A stretch of 64,000 bases of DNA from Thiolinea disciformis DSM 14473. GTDB taxonomy: Bacteria > Pseudomonadota > Gammaproteobacteria > Thiotrichales > Thiotrichaceae. Shown one piece after another: positions 17,601-24,493 of the stretch (within the stretch, counting starts at the first letter, position 1; every line of letters begins with the position of its first letter). The stretch spans positions 1 through 64,000 of the forward strand of contig NZ_AQVE01000022.1 of the NCBI RefSeq assembly GCF_000371925.1, read 5' to 3'. The notes beneath the pieces are model-generated. The model did no database searches. It worked only from the letters and a program-made list of their open reading frames with translations, and was not told the DNA's origin. The position numbers and the translations under genes are program-made.

Positions 17601-19258
17601 GAACCATTTCCAGAAAATACTAACGTTAAGGGTGTATGATCCGCGACAACGCGTCCTTCGATGAGAGAAGCGGTATTACTAGATTCACCTTTTGCATAAG
17701 CCGCTAACGTTGATTTTGCGGCTTCTACATCGTTAGCCTGTACGACTAAACCTTGCGCCAGATGCTGACGATGTTTCAACAAACTCCACGCCACGTCATC
17801 CGCATTTTGTTCTGTCAAAAACGCAGCATATTGTGCTGCAAGTCCTTTAAGGGCAGCCCCTGTACGTGCAGACAAATATAGCGGCGGAAAGGTTTTCTTT
17901 AATGACTTCTTGGAAGTGATTAATCGAGGCGGTGAATAGTGTTCAATCACTACATGCGCATTCGCCCCACCAAATCCAAAAGAATTAACTCCCACTAATT
18001 GGCGCGTTTGTTGGGAGGCAATCGGTGTCGTTTGCGTTACCACTTGCAAATTCAAATCGTTAAAATCAATTTTAGGATTGAGTGTTTCGACATGAAGCGA
18101 GGGAGGTATGGTTTGATGTTTTAAAGTCAGCAGCGCTTTTAATAAACCAGCCATCCCTGAAGCCGTTTCTAAATGCCCGACATTACTTTTCGCCGAACCA
18201 ATCAATAAGGGCTTATTAGCGCGCGCACGCCCGAGCACTTCGCCAATCGCTCGTGTCTCCAACGGATCACCGATCGAGGTACCGGTACCATGGGCTTCTA
18301 AATAAACTAAATCATTTGCATCTAATTGTGCTTCAGTATAAATCTTGCGCAGTAAACGCCCTTGCTGCCGATCACTCGGTACGGTCATACCATTGGTTTT
18401 GCCATCTGCATTGATACCAGAGGCCACGATCACACCATAGATAGGATCATTATCGGCCTCAGCCTGTGCTAAAGGCTTTAATAATAAAACGGCGGCGCCC
18501 TCTGCACGCACATAACCATCCCCATTCGCATCAAAGGTGCGGCAGCGTCCCTTGGCAGACAGCATCGAGGCTTGCGAAAAACCTATAAATGCAAAAGGAT
18601 GCAAGAGCATATTCACGCCTGCTGCAATCGCCATACTCGCTTCACCATGGCGAAGGGCTTGACAGGCATGATGGACGGCGACTAGCGAAGAGGAACAGGC
18701 CGTATCCACAGCAACACTAGGCCCTAATAGATCAAAGAGATAAGAAATGCGATTCGCCGCAATACTCGCGGTATTGCCAGTCATGGTATAAGCATCCATC
18801 GAGGCTGGATCTTCTACACGGCGATTCAGATAGTCCGTACTCGCAATGCCTACATAAACCGCACAGTCTGAGCCAGCTAAACGTTCTGGGGCTTGCCCAG
18901 CATTCTCTAAAGCCTCCCAAGTCAACTCAAGCAATAAACGTTGTTGCGGATCCATTTGCTCCGCTTCGCGTGGGGATATCCCAAAAAAGCTTGCATCAAA
19001 TTGATCGACTTGATCTAAAACACCGGCTGAAAAGGTAACACTGCGCCCCGCTGTTTTACGCTGATCATGTTGGTAAAAAGACGTGGCAAAACGTTCTTCA
19101 CTAATTTCAGTAACGACATCTTTGCCATTAATTAAAACCTGCCAATAATCGGCTAAGGATTGGATATGACCCGGCAGACGACAAGCGACCCCGACAATTG
19201 CTATTTTCTGATGGCGTGCCGTAGGGCGTGTTGTTTCGTTATTTATCACAGTCGTCAC
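11645..19258 (-). CDS. Highly reducing type I polyketide synthase (RkpA-like), KS-AT-DH-MT-ER-KR-ACP
   Basis: This 2537-residue single-module PKS has, in order: KS (about residues 18-440; Cys in DTACSSS near 186, His in EAHGTGT and KSNVGHLE); AT (about 545-870; GHSVGEVAA near 637, with AFHS, a malonyl-type motif); DH (about 905-1190; HVVDGAVVVP near 939); a C-methyltransferase-like domain (LELGAGFGALT near 1406); ER (GAAGGVGLAA near 1929); KR (TGGLTGFG near 2138, Tyr in ANYVAANAF near 2279); and ACP (GMDSLMG, phosphopantetheine Ser near 2439). There is no thioesterase. All reductive domains keep their motifs, so a largely saturated fatty-acid-like chain is expected, perhaps methyl-branched. 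It starts with GTG 42 bases after kpsC. The family counterpart is RkpA, used for rhizobial K-antigen. Confidence 0.93.
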   Translation of the reverse strand: MTTVINNETTRPTARHQKIAIVGVACRLPGHIQSLADYWQVLINGKDVVTEISEERFATSFYQHDQRKTAGRSVTFSAGVLDQVDQFDASFFGISPREAEQMDPQQRLLLELTWEALENAGQAPERLAGSDCAVYVGIASTDYLNRRVEDPASMDAYTMTGNTASIAANRISYLFDLLGPSVAVDTACSSSLVAVHHACQALRHGEASMAIAAGVNMLLHPFAFIGFSQASMLSAKGRCRTFDANGDGYVRAEGAAVLLLKPLAQAEADNDPIYGVIVASGINADGKTNGMTVPSDRQQGRLLRKIYTEAQLDANDLVYLEAHGTGTSIGDPLETRAIGEVLGRARANKPLLIGSAKSNVGHLETASGMAGLLKALLTLKHQTIPPSLHVETLNPKIDFNDLNLQVVTQTTPIASQQTRQLVGVNSFGFGGANAHVVIEHYSPPRLITSKKSLKKTFPPLYLSARTGAALKGLAAQYAAFLTEQNADDVAWSLLKHRQHLAQGLVVQANDVEAAKSTLAAYAKGESSNTASLIEGRVVADHTPLTLVFSGNGSQWQGMGQVLLAQNPLFKQTIEHVDALFKPLAGYALMDLLLASEAESQLAKTEIAQPLLFALQVAMVTVLKSHGVLFNATLGHSVGEVAAAWAAGKLSLEQAVQVIYYRSQAQGTTRGQGRMAALGLGQAALQERLVAVGLQDKIELAGVNSPMSVTISGTLADLEQLQASLSADKVFFKLLDLDYAFHSHWMDPIREQLLLSLQHLAPEDHSPELQFISAVTGQATPASALDADYWWRNIREPVAFSAAMDTLIGQGARVFLEVGPHLVLRGYMNECLRHRAVEGQTLITGKRKDEQADCLAKAAQRVWLAGCDLEVASIFPESGHFIQLPNYPWQRERYWYPLTVEGYDLVNRRRVHPLLGYRLKDAEWMWENQLDTVILPWLADHVVDGAVVVPAAAYVEMALAAAQQWQAQATQTLEQLEIVAPIILDGTQAKTLRFHLLATDGSFTITSRERLSHEAWAVNVVGRLTGAALKSAPVIFVQQWQEEQNHASASLNASKHYQLTEAVGLRYLAAFQAVEQVAVQENAALATLCWPEAIQADLQTYHLHPALLDAGFQLLVDILAERIEQGQRQALIPIQIGRLFYYGSRQAPTHIRVQLRQHSARSVVADFVLLDTDYQTVAELQACRFRAVQFASARIKEPANYSFTSIPKPLVASQLSAPTLEMAKLQQQILATWRKQAELLGRERQATHIDPLLDVLASAYSWEALSALADHGRFTLEQVSEAHRTLARRLLTWLEEEGLAHQQEGHTWAIATETHLPKAQDIWLAVLGDAPAYLPELVMMGRSGLHLAEVLRGNIAPEQIVQPAKSSIAEHWLESSPSFRAVNQTLVETIQTYVSRVPAQQTLRVLELGAGFGALTQYLLHVLPPERCDYVVTDPSAEHLAQISDLIETLPWVSSLILAEDISGAGFDILAQQAAFDLVISGNAIFAWQELAPSLARLRTLLKPQALLLLAQAQDSRLLDLTCGLLPNWWLNSESAALSRLHTLSEWQNALAQNGFDAIEACFEPNDLDADSALFLVSAQANASNTFKPQADLKAQTWLILSDAQGYSAKLAMSLQDHLLSQGQAVQVLSRAPSATELQVEHIIYLSGITALSEQVLDVMALQEQRCIALVTLVQQLDAHQLTPQLWLVTADAMPDGAHPIQAAQAPLWGLGRVLMNEHAELNCRLLDIQSDQTLAQVCAALAQEFLYNDGEDEVLLTAHGREVMRLKPSSLSDVISDETPPVALDFTTPGLKHLYWRALSEHRLQPDEIEILSRAVGLNFRDVMYAMGLLSDEAVENGFAGASLGMELSGQVTRVGSSVSEFKVGDAVMGFAPACFSSRVITKTTAMTHKPSAWSDEEAATVPTTFFTVYYALKHLAQLEAGERILIHGAAGGVGLAAIQFARYCGAEIFASAGTDEKRDFVRLAGVDADHVLDSRNLRFAEDILTLTNGQGVDVILNSISGEAINRNLHILRPFGRFLELGKRDFYENSKIGLRPFRNNISYFGIDADQLLLERPALARRLFREMMQLFDKGVLRPLPHRVFPATAIQTAFRYMQQSRQIGKVVVSFADELLLPSVKPQRSAPLSLKQDGTYLITGGLTGFGLATARWLATKGAGHLALLSRRGLKTPEASAAVAALEALGTKVTVFAVDVADKAALAQVLETIRNTLPALRGIIHAAMVLDDGLIRNADAERFRRVLTPKVLGAWHLHLLTQQEVLDFFVFYSSVTTYLGNPGQANYVAANAFLESLTHARRAAGLPAVYAAWGPIADAGYLVDNQNVKEALQSRLGGEALTVACALASLETLLQSDKAGAAIVDLDWVAIQRVMAAARAPKFSLVKAKTKQDENAQTDDIHALMAGMSVSEAQALIAELLMLEVGHILRLPREKMALDKSVFELGMDSLMGMELVSAIDERFGVRLPVMALTEGGATIQRIAGKIAAQLTSQTDAAAPNEQELQQMAVAEVVRKHGSLAEVQVATLAQQLTQTDTISASRKDKE

Positions 19259-19300
19259 AGTCTAAAGATTCAATAAGTTACTAAACCCCTAGCAAGTGAT

Positions 19301-21406
19301 TTAGTATCTAAAATTTACAAAGCCTCGATAAAGATTTATAGCTTTCCGCCCCCAACGTTTTAAACTCGGCATTTTATTGTGTTGCCGGCCTCCCTGAGCT
19401 TGCAATTCGCGCTGCAAACTATCTAGCACCTGTTCTGGCGTCGTGAAATGCCCTGTGTGCCAATTGATATAACGCGGGTATAAAATAAAGGTGGCAGCCA
19501 CCAATTCATCGAGCGTGATACGCCGTTGACGCCGAGCTAAGCTATGTCGATCAGTGGTCAAGCCCCAAGCAGCATAAAAAGGCAAACCATAGCATACAAC
19601 GGGCTTTTCGCGAAGTAGCGCTTCAAAACCGGTTAAGGACGTTAAAGTATGCACCTCATCGGCAACATCAAGACAATCAATAATATTGGCATCTTCCAAA
19701 ACCAAATCAGCACACTGCATCAAAACGGACTGAGAAACTACACCCTTACGATTACCACTGACTACGTCCGGATGCGGTTTGAATACAATATAAGCATCCG
19801 GATATTGCTGTTTCACGGCTACCAATAAAGCGCTATTCGTCGATATATCGATACAAGCTTTATGAATCGAGGCATCATCCTCAACCTGCCCGATTACCAA
19901 TAATACACACTGTTCAGGATGTGCTGTAAGTTGCTCACGCACTGGCTCTAAGCCCGTATTATATTTACTAAGGCGTTTGGTAATCAGTAATTGGCGCAAA
20001 GCTTGCGCCCGCTCAATTAAAACCGGCGAAAACGTTGTATAATTTAATAAATACTCCAGATCACTTTCTTGCTGTGGATCATAATAAATACCACGTTTAT
20101 CCAAGACCAAAGATAAAGGTGGCGTATAATCTGAGCCTAGACCCACCGAGCGAATAAAGCCATCCTCTACCCGCCAAATGGGCACACTCGTGTTTTCAGA
20201 TAGCTTTTGAGCTTCTATAAAAGCCCGTTCACCCCAAACCACAATAGGTGATTTCTCATCAAATCCTTTCTTTAAAGCTTCGGCTGCATTCCAAACAAAT
20301 ATTAGTTCATTACTAGGGGCATATAAGAAACGTCGAATATAATTACGCTTCCATGCCGTGAAGCCAAAACAATACAAGCGCCCTTGCGTTTCTTGGTATA
20401 GTTTTTTTTGATGTATTAAATACTCAACCACATCTTCTAACTCACAAACTCTTCCTGTATCAGGATGTACATAGCGCGTATAAATTAAATAAGCCGCTGC
20501 AAATAGCGAATTAATACTATGCTTTCGAGTGCGCCGTTGAAAAACATTATATTCTTTAGATAAACGATCCTGCGTTAAACCCCAACCTGCATAAAATGGC
20601 ATCCCAAAACAATGCACAGTCTTTCCTAGCATTAAGGCTTCAAAGCCTAGTTGCGAGGTTAGTACATAAACTTGCTCAACATGGTGCAATAAAACCATGG
20701 GGTTAATCGCTTGACTAATGACTTTTACGCGTGATGGCAAAGTAGCTAGGTCAAAACAACCACGCTTTTTACCAGCAATCACATCAGGATGCGTTTTTAG
20801 CAAAATACTAGCATCAGGATGTTCGTTTAAAGCAGCCTCTAGCATAAGTTGAGCTGAATTATTATTAGTCAAACCGTATTGTAACGACATATCGCCCGAG
20901 GTTTGGTCAACCACCAATACCTTCTTAGCTTTAGGCAAGGCTAAATTATTAATGTTATCCGCTGTATTATTGTATTTAGAAAGGTGATAGTGCGTTATTA
21001 AGGTAATAAGCTGCTCAGCTCGCTTCAATAATAAAGTATTTTGTAATAGTTGCTGAGGATCAGACTCTAGTAAATTTTCTAGCTCTGAAGTTTGTGTCGC
21101 ATCATAGTAAATGCCACTACGATCGACTACCAAAGACCAAGATCTAGTCCCCAAAACACCTTGGCCTAAAGAATGAATAAAGCCATCTTCCAAATACCAT
21201 ACTGGCAAACGTAATTCTTGAGCAATTTTTTCCACTTTTTTCGCACTGGGTTTGCGCCCCCAAGCAATAAAAATAACTTCAGGCTTAGCAGCTATAGCTA
21301 CTTTGTGATTCCAATATTCAACTTTTCCTCCCAGCAATAGTGATAAATCCACTAATTTATTTAGTTTTTTGGATGTGGTATAAAAAAGTTGTGGCATATT
21401 ACTCAT
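19301..21406 (-). CDS. kpsC: KpsC-like capsule polysaccharide Kdo transferase, two-domain
   Basis: The 701-residue protein consists of two repeated Capsule_synth halves. Each carries the series [WV]-x-LEDGF/VEDGFIRS, then LV[VL]D[RK][RS]GIYYD and later a KTHPD/KPHPD plus a TSLTGFEAL or TSQLGFEAL motif and the FYAGWG/FYAAWG stretch. This tandem layout is the mark of KpsC, which extends the poly-Kdo linker started by KpsS with alternating linkages, using CMP-Kdo. The start overlaps the stop of the GT29-like gene by eight bases. Usual KpsC length is about 675, so it is complete. No CMP-Kdo synthesis genes (kpsF, kpsU) lie in the window; the general Kdo pathway must supply the donor. Confidence 0.93.
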   Translation of the reverse strand: MSNMPQLFYTTSKKLNKLVDLSLLLGGKVEYWNHKVAIAAKPEVIFIAWGRKPSAKKVEKIAQELRLPVWYLEDGFIHSLGQGVLGTRSWSLVVDRSGIYYDATQTSELENLLESDPQQLLQNTLLLKRAEQLITLITHYHLSKYNNTADNINNLALPKAKKVLVVDQTSGDMSLQYGLTNNNSAQLMLEAALNEHPDASILLKTHPDVIAGKKRGCFDLATLPSRVKVISQAINPMVLLHHVEQVYVLTSQLGFEALMLGKTVHCFGMPFYAGWGLTQDRLSKEYNVFQRRTRKHSINSLFAAAYLIYTRYVHPDTGRVCELEDVVEYLIHQKKLYQETQGRLYCFGFTAWKRNYIRRFLYAPSNELIFVWNAAEALKKGFDEKSPIVVWGERAFIEAQKLSENTSVPIWRVEDGFIRSVGLGSDYTPPLSLVLDKRGIYYDPQQESDLEYLLNYTTFSPVLIERAQALRQLLITKRLSKYNTGLEPVREQLTAHPEQCVLLVIGQVEDDASIHKACIDISTNSALLVAVKQQYPDAYIVFKPHPDVVSGNRKGVVSQSVLMQCADLVLEDANIIDCLDVADEVHTLTSLTGFEALLREKPVVCYGLPFYAAWGLTTDRHSLARRQRRITLDELVAATFILYPRYINWHTGHFTTPEQVLDSLQRELQAQGGRQHNKMPSLKRWGRKAINLYRGFVNFRY

Positions 21407-22409
21407 GAATAGACTTTAAACCTTCGACCTGCCATCGTTTGAGTAAAGCGGCCTCTCCTTCCCAATTATGGCGTCTGGATGGTTGATGCTTGGGATTCGA
21501 GACATGATAAGTATCTGTAAGCGTTGATAAAGCGCTGAAACCGGCAACATTTACGCCATGCCATGAACCAAGCAAGTGGTGCACTAACGCAAGAAATGCC
21601 ACACCTGCACTCGGGGGGGCTTTTAAAATAAGCACTAATTGACGCCAAATAAAAAGTGGCAACGTAATAATAGGCGTTCCTTGCTCTATCATAGGCTTTA
21701 ATTTATTCCAATTCATTAAGCGATATTGTAAATCTGGACCAATCAAAACTACCCACTCCACAGGCACAGCTTGTTTAATCTGAAAACTAGGTGTTAGTAC
21801 CCAGATCGTTGGCATAGCGGAAACTACTAAGTCAGGAGTAAATTGATTAAAACGCACAATACAATTATAGTGCGTTAAAGCCGCAATTAAATCGAGTTGA
21901 CGTATAATCCCCGCATTGCCTATCACGAAAATCCCTTGACTATGCGCTGCCTGCCGTAGCTTCTGAGCAAACTGCTCACGCCATAAAAATTGCAGTCTAG
22001 CAATATTCCCCAGATCAAGCTGCTCTTTAGATAAGGCATCAGGCTTGCTTTTAGCTAACAGTGTGGGTAATTTTAAATTCTTTACAGGCACATCAAATTG
22101 AGGCAGACGACATTTTAGGAATTTTTCTTGATTTTCTATCGTAGGAATACTCTCAAGTAATAAGGCTTTTGCTAGAATTTTTTGCTTGCCTGACAAATAA
22201 ACTATCTGATCTTGCAATAAATATAAATAATACTTAGATAAAATTAAACCACGATCGCGCCTAAAAAGTAAAAATGCCAATAAGTCATCCGATTTACCTG
22301 ATAACCTCCAAACCTTTAGAAAATAAGCCTGTGTTTTTACAGTATAGTCACCTCTAGCCCGAGCTTGTCGAGCTTGATAGCGTAACAGCCAGATTTTGAT
22401 ATGACTCAT
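21399..22409 (-). CDS. GT29-like (sialyltransferase-like) glycosyltransferase
   Basis: The protein has about 336 residues. The C-terminal two thirds match the layout of family GT29 sialyltransferases. A GNAG loop in IFVIGNAGIIRQ is followed by IVRFNQF (like the L-motif GNGxxxxxxxxxIDxxDxVxRxN). PSAGVAFLALVHHL and VNVAGF are like the S-motif. RHNWEGEAALL supplies the His-x4-Glu of the VS motif. GT29 enzymes use CMP-sialic acid, and CMP-Kdo is chemically close, so either donor is possible. The first 110 residues are helical and of unknown role. I chose the ATG at 22409 because AAGG lies five bases upstream; an ATG at 22424 is also in frame. It sits between a GT4 gene and kpsC. Confidence 0.65.
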   Translation of the reverse strand: MSHIKIWLLRYQARQARARGDYTVKTQAYFLKVWRLSGKSDDLLAFLLFRRDRGLILSKYYLYLLQDQIVYLSGKQKILAKALLLESIPTIENQEKFLKCRLPQFDVPVKNLKLPTLLAKSKPDALSKEQLDLGNIARLQFLWREQFAQKLRQAAHSQGIFVIGNAGIIRQLDLIAALTHYNCIVRFNQFTPDLVVSAMPTIWVLTPSFQIKQAVPVEWVVLIGPDLQYRLMNWNKLKPMIEQGTPIITLPLFIWRQLVLILKAPPSAGVAFLALVHHLLGSWHGVNVAGFSALSTLTDTYHVSNPKHQPSRRHNWEGEAALLKRWQVEGLKSIHE

Positions 22410-22450
22410 ACCAACCTTATGCATAATATTTCTAATGCTGATATAGAAAA

Positions 22451-23491
22451 CTATGCTGATCCGTCAATTAATTTGACGACAGTAGACGCAATTACTCTTA
22501 TATCAGCCACCTCTAGAATTTTTTCTCGCAACTGTTGGCAGTAATGATGATAAAAACCCTCATCTAGAAATTTCTTTAAATAAGCATAAACATCCACTGT
22601 GTCACTGACTATTATGGCACCACGATCATTCAGTCGTTCCGCATCCGGTAATTTAGAACAAATAGTTGGCTTTCCCCAATAAGCTCCCTCTATTACTTTC
22701 AACGCCGATTTACAGCGTGTAAAGGGAGTATCCTCCAAAGGTGCTAAGTTTACCCATGCTTGTTTAACTTCATTATGATAATCAGCGAAATTGACACGAT
22801 CTTTATGAATTAATTGTGTGGCTGGCATCGTGACTTTGATAGCCAAAGGTCCTGTAATCTGCAATTTCACATACTTAAAATCAGCAAGGAAATCCTGCAA
22901 AGGCGCTAAAAAAACCTCAAAGTCTCGATCATGACTTCTAGAGCCCGGTAAATAAGTAATAACAGGATCAGAACTTGCTAAATAGGAAGATGACATATCC
23001 TTTGGCTGACTAAGCCAGTTGATGTGCACTGCGTTAGGTAACCAAATACATTCTTTATCTGGGAATATTTTATTGAAATGCTCTACTAAAGCTTGGGTTG
23101 AAAAAAAAACCTTATCAACTAGAAACAGTGCTTTCTTATGACTTTTATACAAAGAGTAAATATTATCATAGGGCTTTAGTCGATTTAAAATAGCGGGGCT
23201 AAAGGCGGTATAATCTGGGTCAAATATTAAATCATCAAAGTCTGCCCAAATCCTTACACCACGCAACTTAAAAAAATAGATGAGCGAAATCAACCTAAGA
23301 GAAAACTTAGGTCGATGGAAAATCATGACTGATACTTTCTTAGTAGAACTGAGATCTTTTAAATGACAGAATTCAATAGTTAATCCTAATTCCAACAATG
23401 CTAAACCGACGTTTTCACAGCGATAGATAAAAGAACCATCTTCACGATATAGATTAACGTTACTATTGCAAGCGACATATAGAATATGCAT
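22451..23491 (-). CDS. Glycosyltransferase, GT4-like (GT-B fold)
   Basis: The 346 residues have a GT-B layout: a nucleotide-free N-terminal Rossmann domain (MHILYVACNSN, then RCENVGLALLELG), a linker with the decoration-like IWLPNAVH, and a C-terminal domain ending in the donor-binding region KSALKVIEGAYWGKPTICS, whose Glu is typical of GT4. The domain after IWLPNAV resembles enzymes with a shortened donor site. The start codon overlaps the stop of the sulfotransferase gene (TAATG). It most likely adds one sugar of the capsule repeat unit in the cytoplasm. The donor and acceptor cannot be read from the sequence. Confidence 0.78.
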   Translation of the reverse strand: MHILYVACNSNVNLYREDGSFIYRCENVGLALLELGLTIEFCHLKDLSSTKKVSVMIFHRPKFSLRLISLIYFFKLRGVRIWADFDDLIFDPDYTAFSPAILNRLKPYDNIYSLYKSHKKALFLVDKVFFSTQALVEHFNKIFPDKECIWLPNAVHINWLSQPKDMSSSYLASSDPVITYLPGSRSHDRDFEVFLAPLQDFLADFKYVKLQITGPLAIKVTMPATQLIHKDRVNFADYHNEVKQAWVNLAPLEDTPFTRCKSALKVIEGAYWGKPTICSKLPDAERLNDRGAIIVSDTVDVYAYLKKFLDEGFYHHYCQQLREKILEVADIRVIASTVVKLIDGSA

Positions 23492-24456
23492 TACTTGACC
23501 AATATTAGAATTTCTTGTCCTGTATGAGCCACCCTACAACTTGCCCTATTTCTAGGATTCACTTTATATTTAGTTAAATCAAAGCTAAACCCTATATAAC
23601 CACCCCTTGGTACATTTTTTTCTTTAAGACTAGGCTTATATAAATTGGCGAGGGTTGAAGCAATAAACTCCCCATCTGAAAACAGCTCTATAGTTACAGC
23701 TTCTTCGTGATCGTCACTAAATGCCCATCCCCCCAGTGTTCTAGGGTCATAAGTATCAACATAAGCATTAATATAATTTTGCTGTTTCTCAAAACAACGC
23801 ATTCTTTGTTCAAATATAAACTTAGCCTGATAATAAACTAAGAAATCATCCAGATTAGAAGTAATAAGCTTGGTCTCAAGCGCTTTATCGATTTCATAGC
23901 CAACCTTAGCCTCAGCCTTTTCAGGATTAACATTTTTCAAAGTTGATCTGACTGATATTTCAGTTTTATTACGAAAAAGGCTCAAGGATTCTTCATAAAG
24001 TTCAGTAATCCCAATAAAACCCATGGCTGCTACTGGAATAGTACCAAGGCGTTTTTTTTGAATATTAGAATAATTAGGCACACTCAGAAAATCATCTAAG
24101 CTACCTTTATAATTATGTAATCTAACAGCATGTTTATAATGAGAAATAACTTGCTGTACTGGATCACGAAAAAATGTTTGAAGATGAGAACTTCTGAAAA
24201 GCGGAACATACTTGGCAACATTATGCCCGAACAAATAACGAACTTTTCGGTCTGACTTAAAATACTCAGAAAACCCTATGAAATCGCTTTTTTTATACAC
24301 TAAATCTTTAATGACTGGACTAGTTAGCTCTTCCTCAGCACCATAATCGAAAAGAATATCTTCCGCAGGAAAGGCTGTACATAATGAGTCCCTAAAACTA
24401 GTTCCACCAGTTTTTGGCGTATGTAAAAATAAGTAACCTCGATTATCGAACCACAT
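23491..24456 (-). CDS. Sulfotransferase (PAPS-dependent) with C-terminal beta domain
   Basis: The protein has about 321 residues. FLHTPKTGGTSF near the N-terminus is the 5'-phosphosulfate-binding loop, and FFRDPVQQVISHY is the 3'-phosphate-binding motif, so the enzyme should move sulfate from PAPS to a sugar hydroxyl. The last 85 residues (GWAFSDD... to IGFSFDL) form a small beta-rich module often appended to glycan-modifying enzymes. I set the start at the ATG at 24456, which has GAAGG five bases upstream, instead of the upstream TTG at 24468. Surrounded by glycosyltransferases, it probably sulfates the capsule repeat unit or its precursor. Confidence 0.82.
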   Translation of the reverse strand: MWFDNRGYLFLHTPKTGGTSFRDSLCTAFPAEDILFDYGAEEELTSPVIKDLVYKKSDFIGFSEYFKSDRKVRYLFGHNVAKYVPLFRSSHLQTFFRDPVQQVISHYKHAVRLHNYKGSLDDFLSVPNYSNIQKKRLGTIPVAAMGFIGITELYEESLSLFRNKTEISVRSTLKNVNPEKAEAKVGYEIDKALETKLITSNLDDFLVYYQAKFIFEQRMRCFEKQQNYINAYVDTYDPRTLGGWAFSDDHEEAVTIELFSDGEFIASTLANLYKPSLKEKNVPRGGYIGFSFDLTKYKVNPRNRASCRVAHTGQEILILVK

Positions 24457-24493
24457 ATAAGCCTTCAAATAGTAACAGAGAAATATTAAACCA

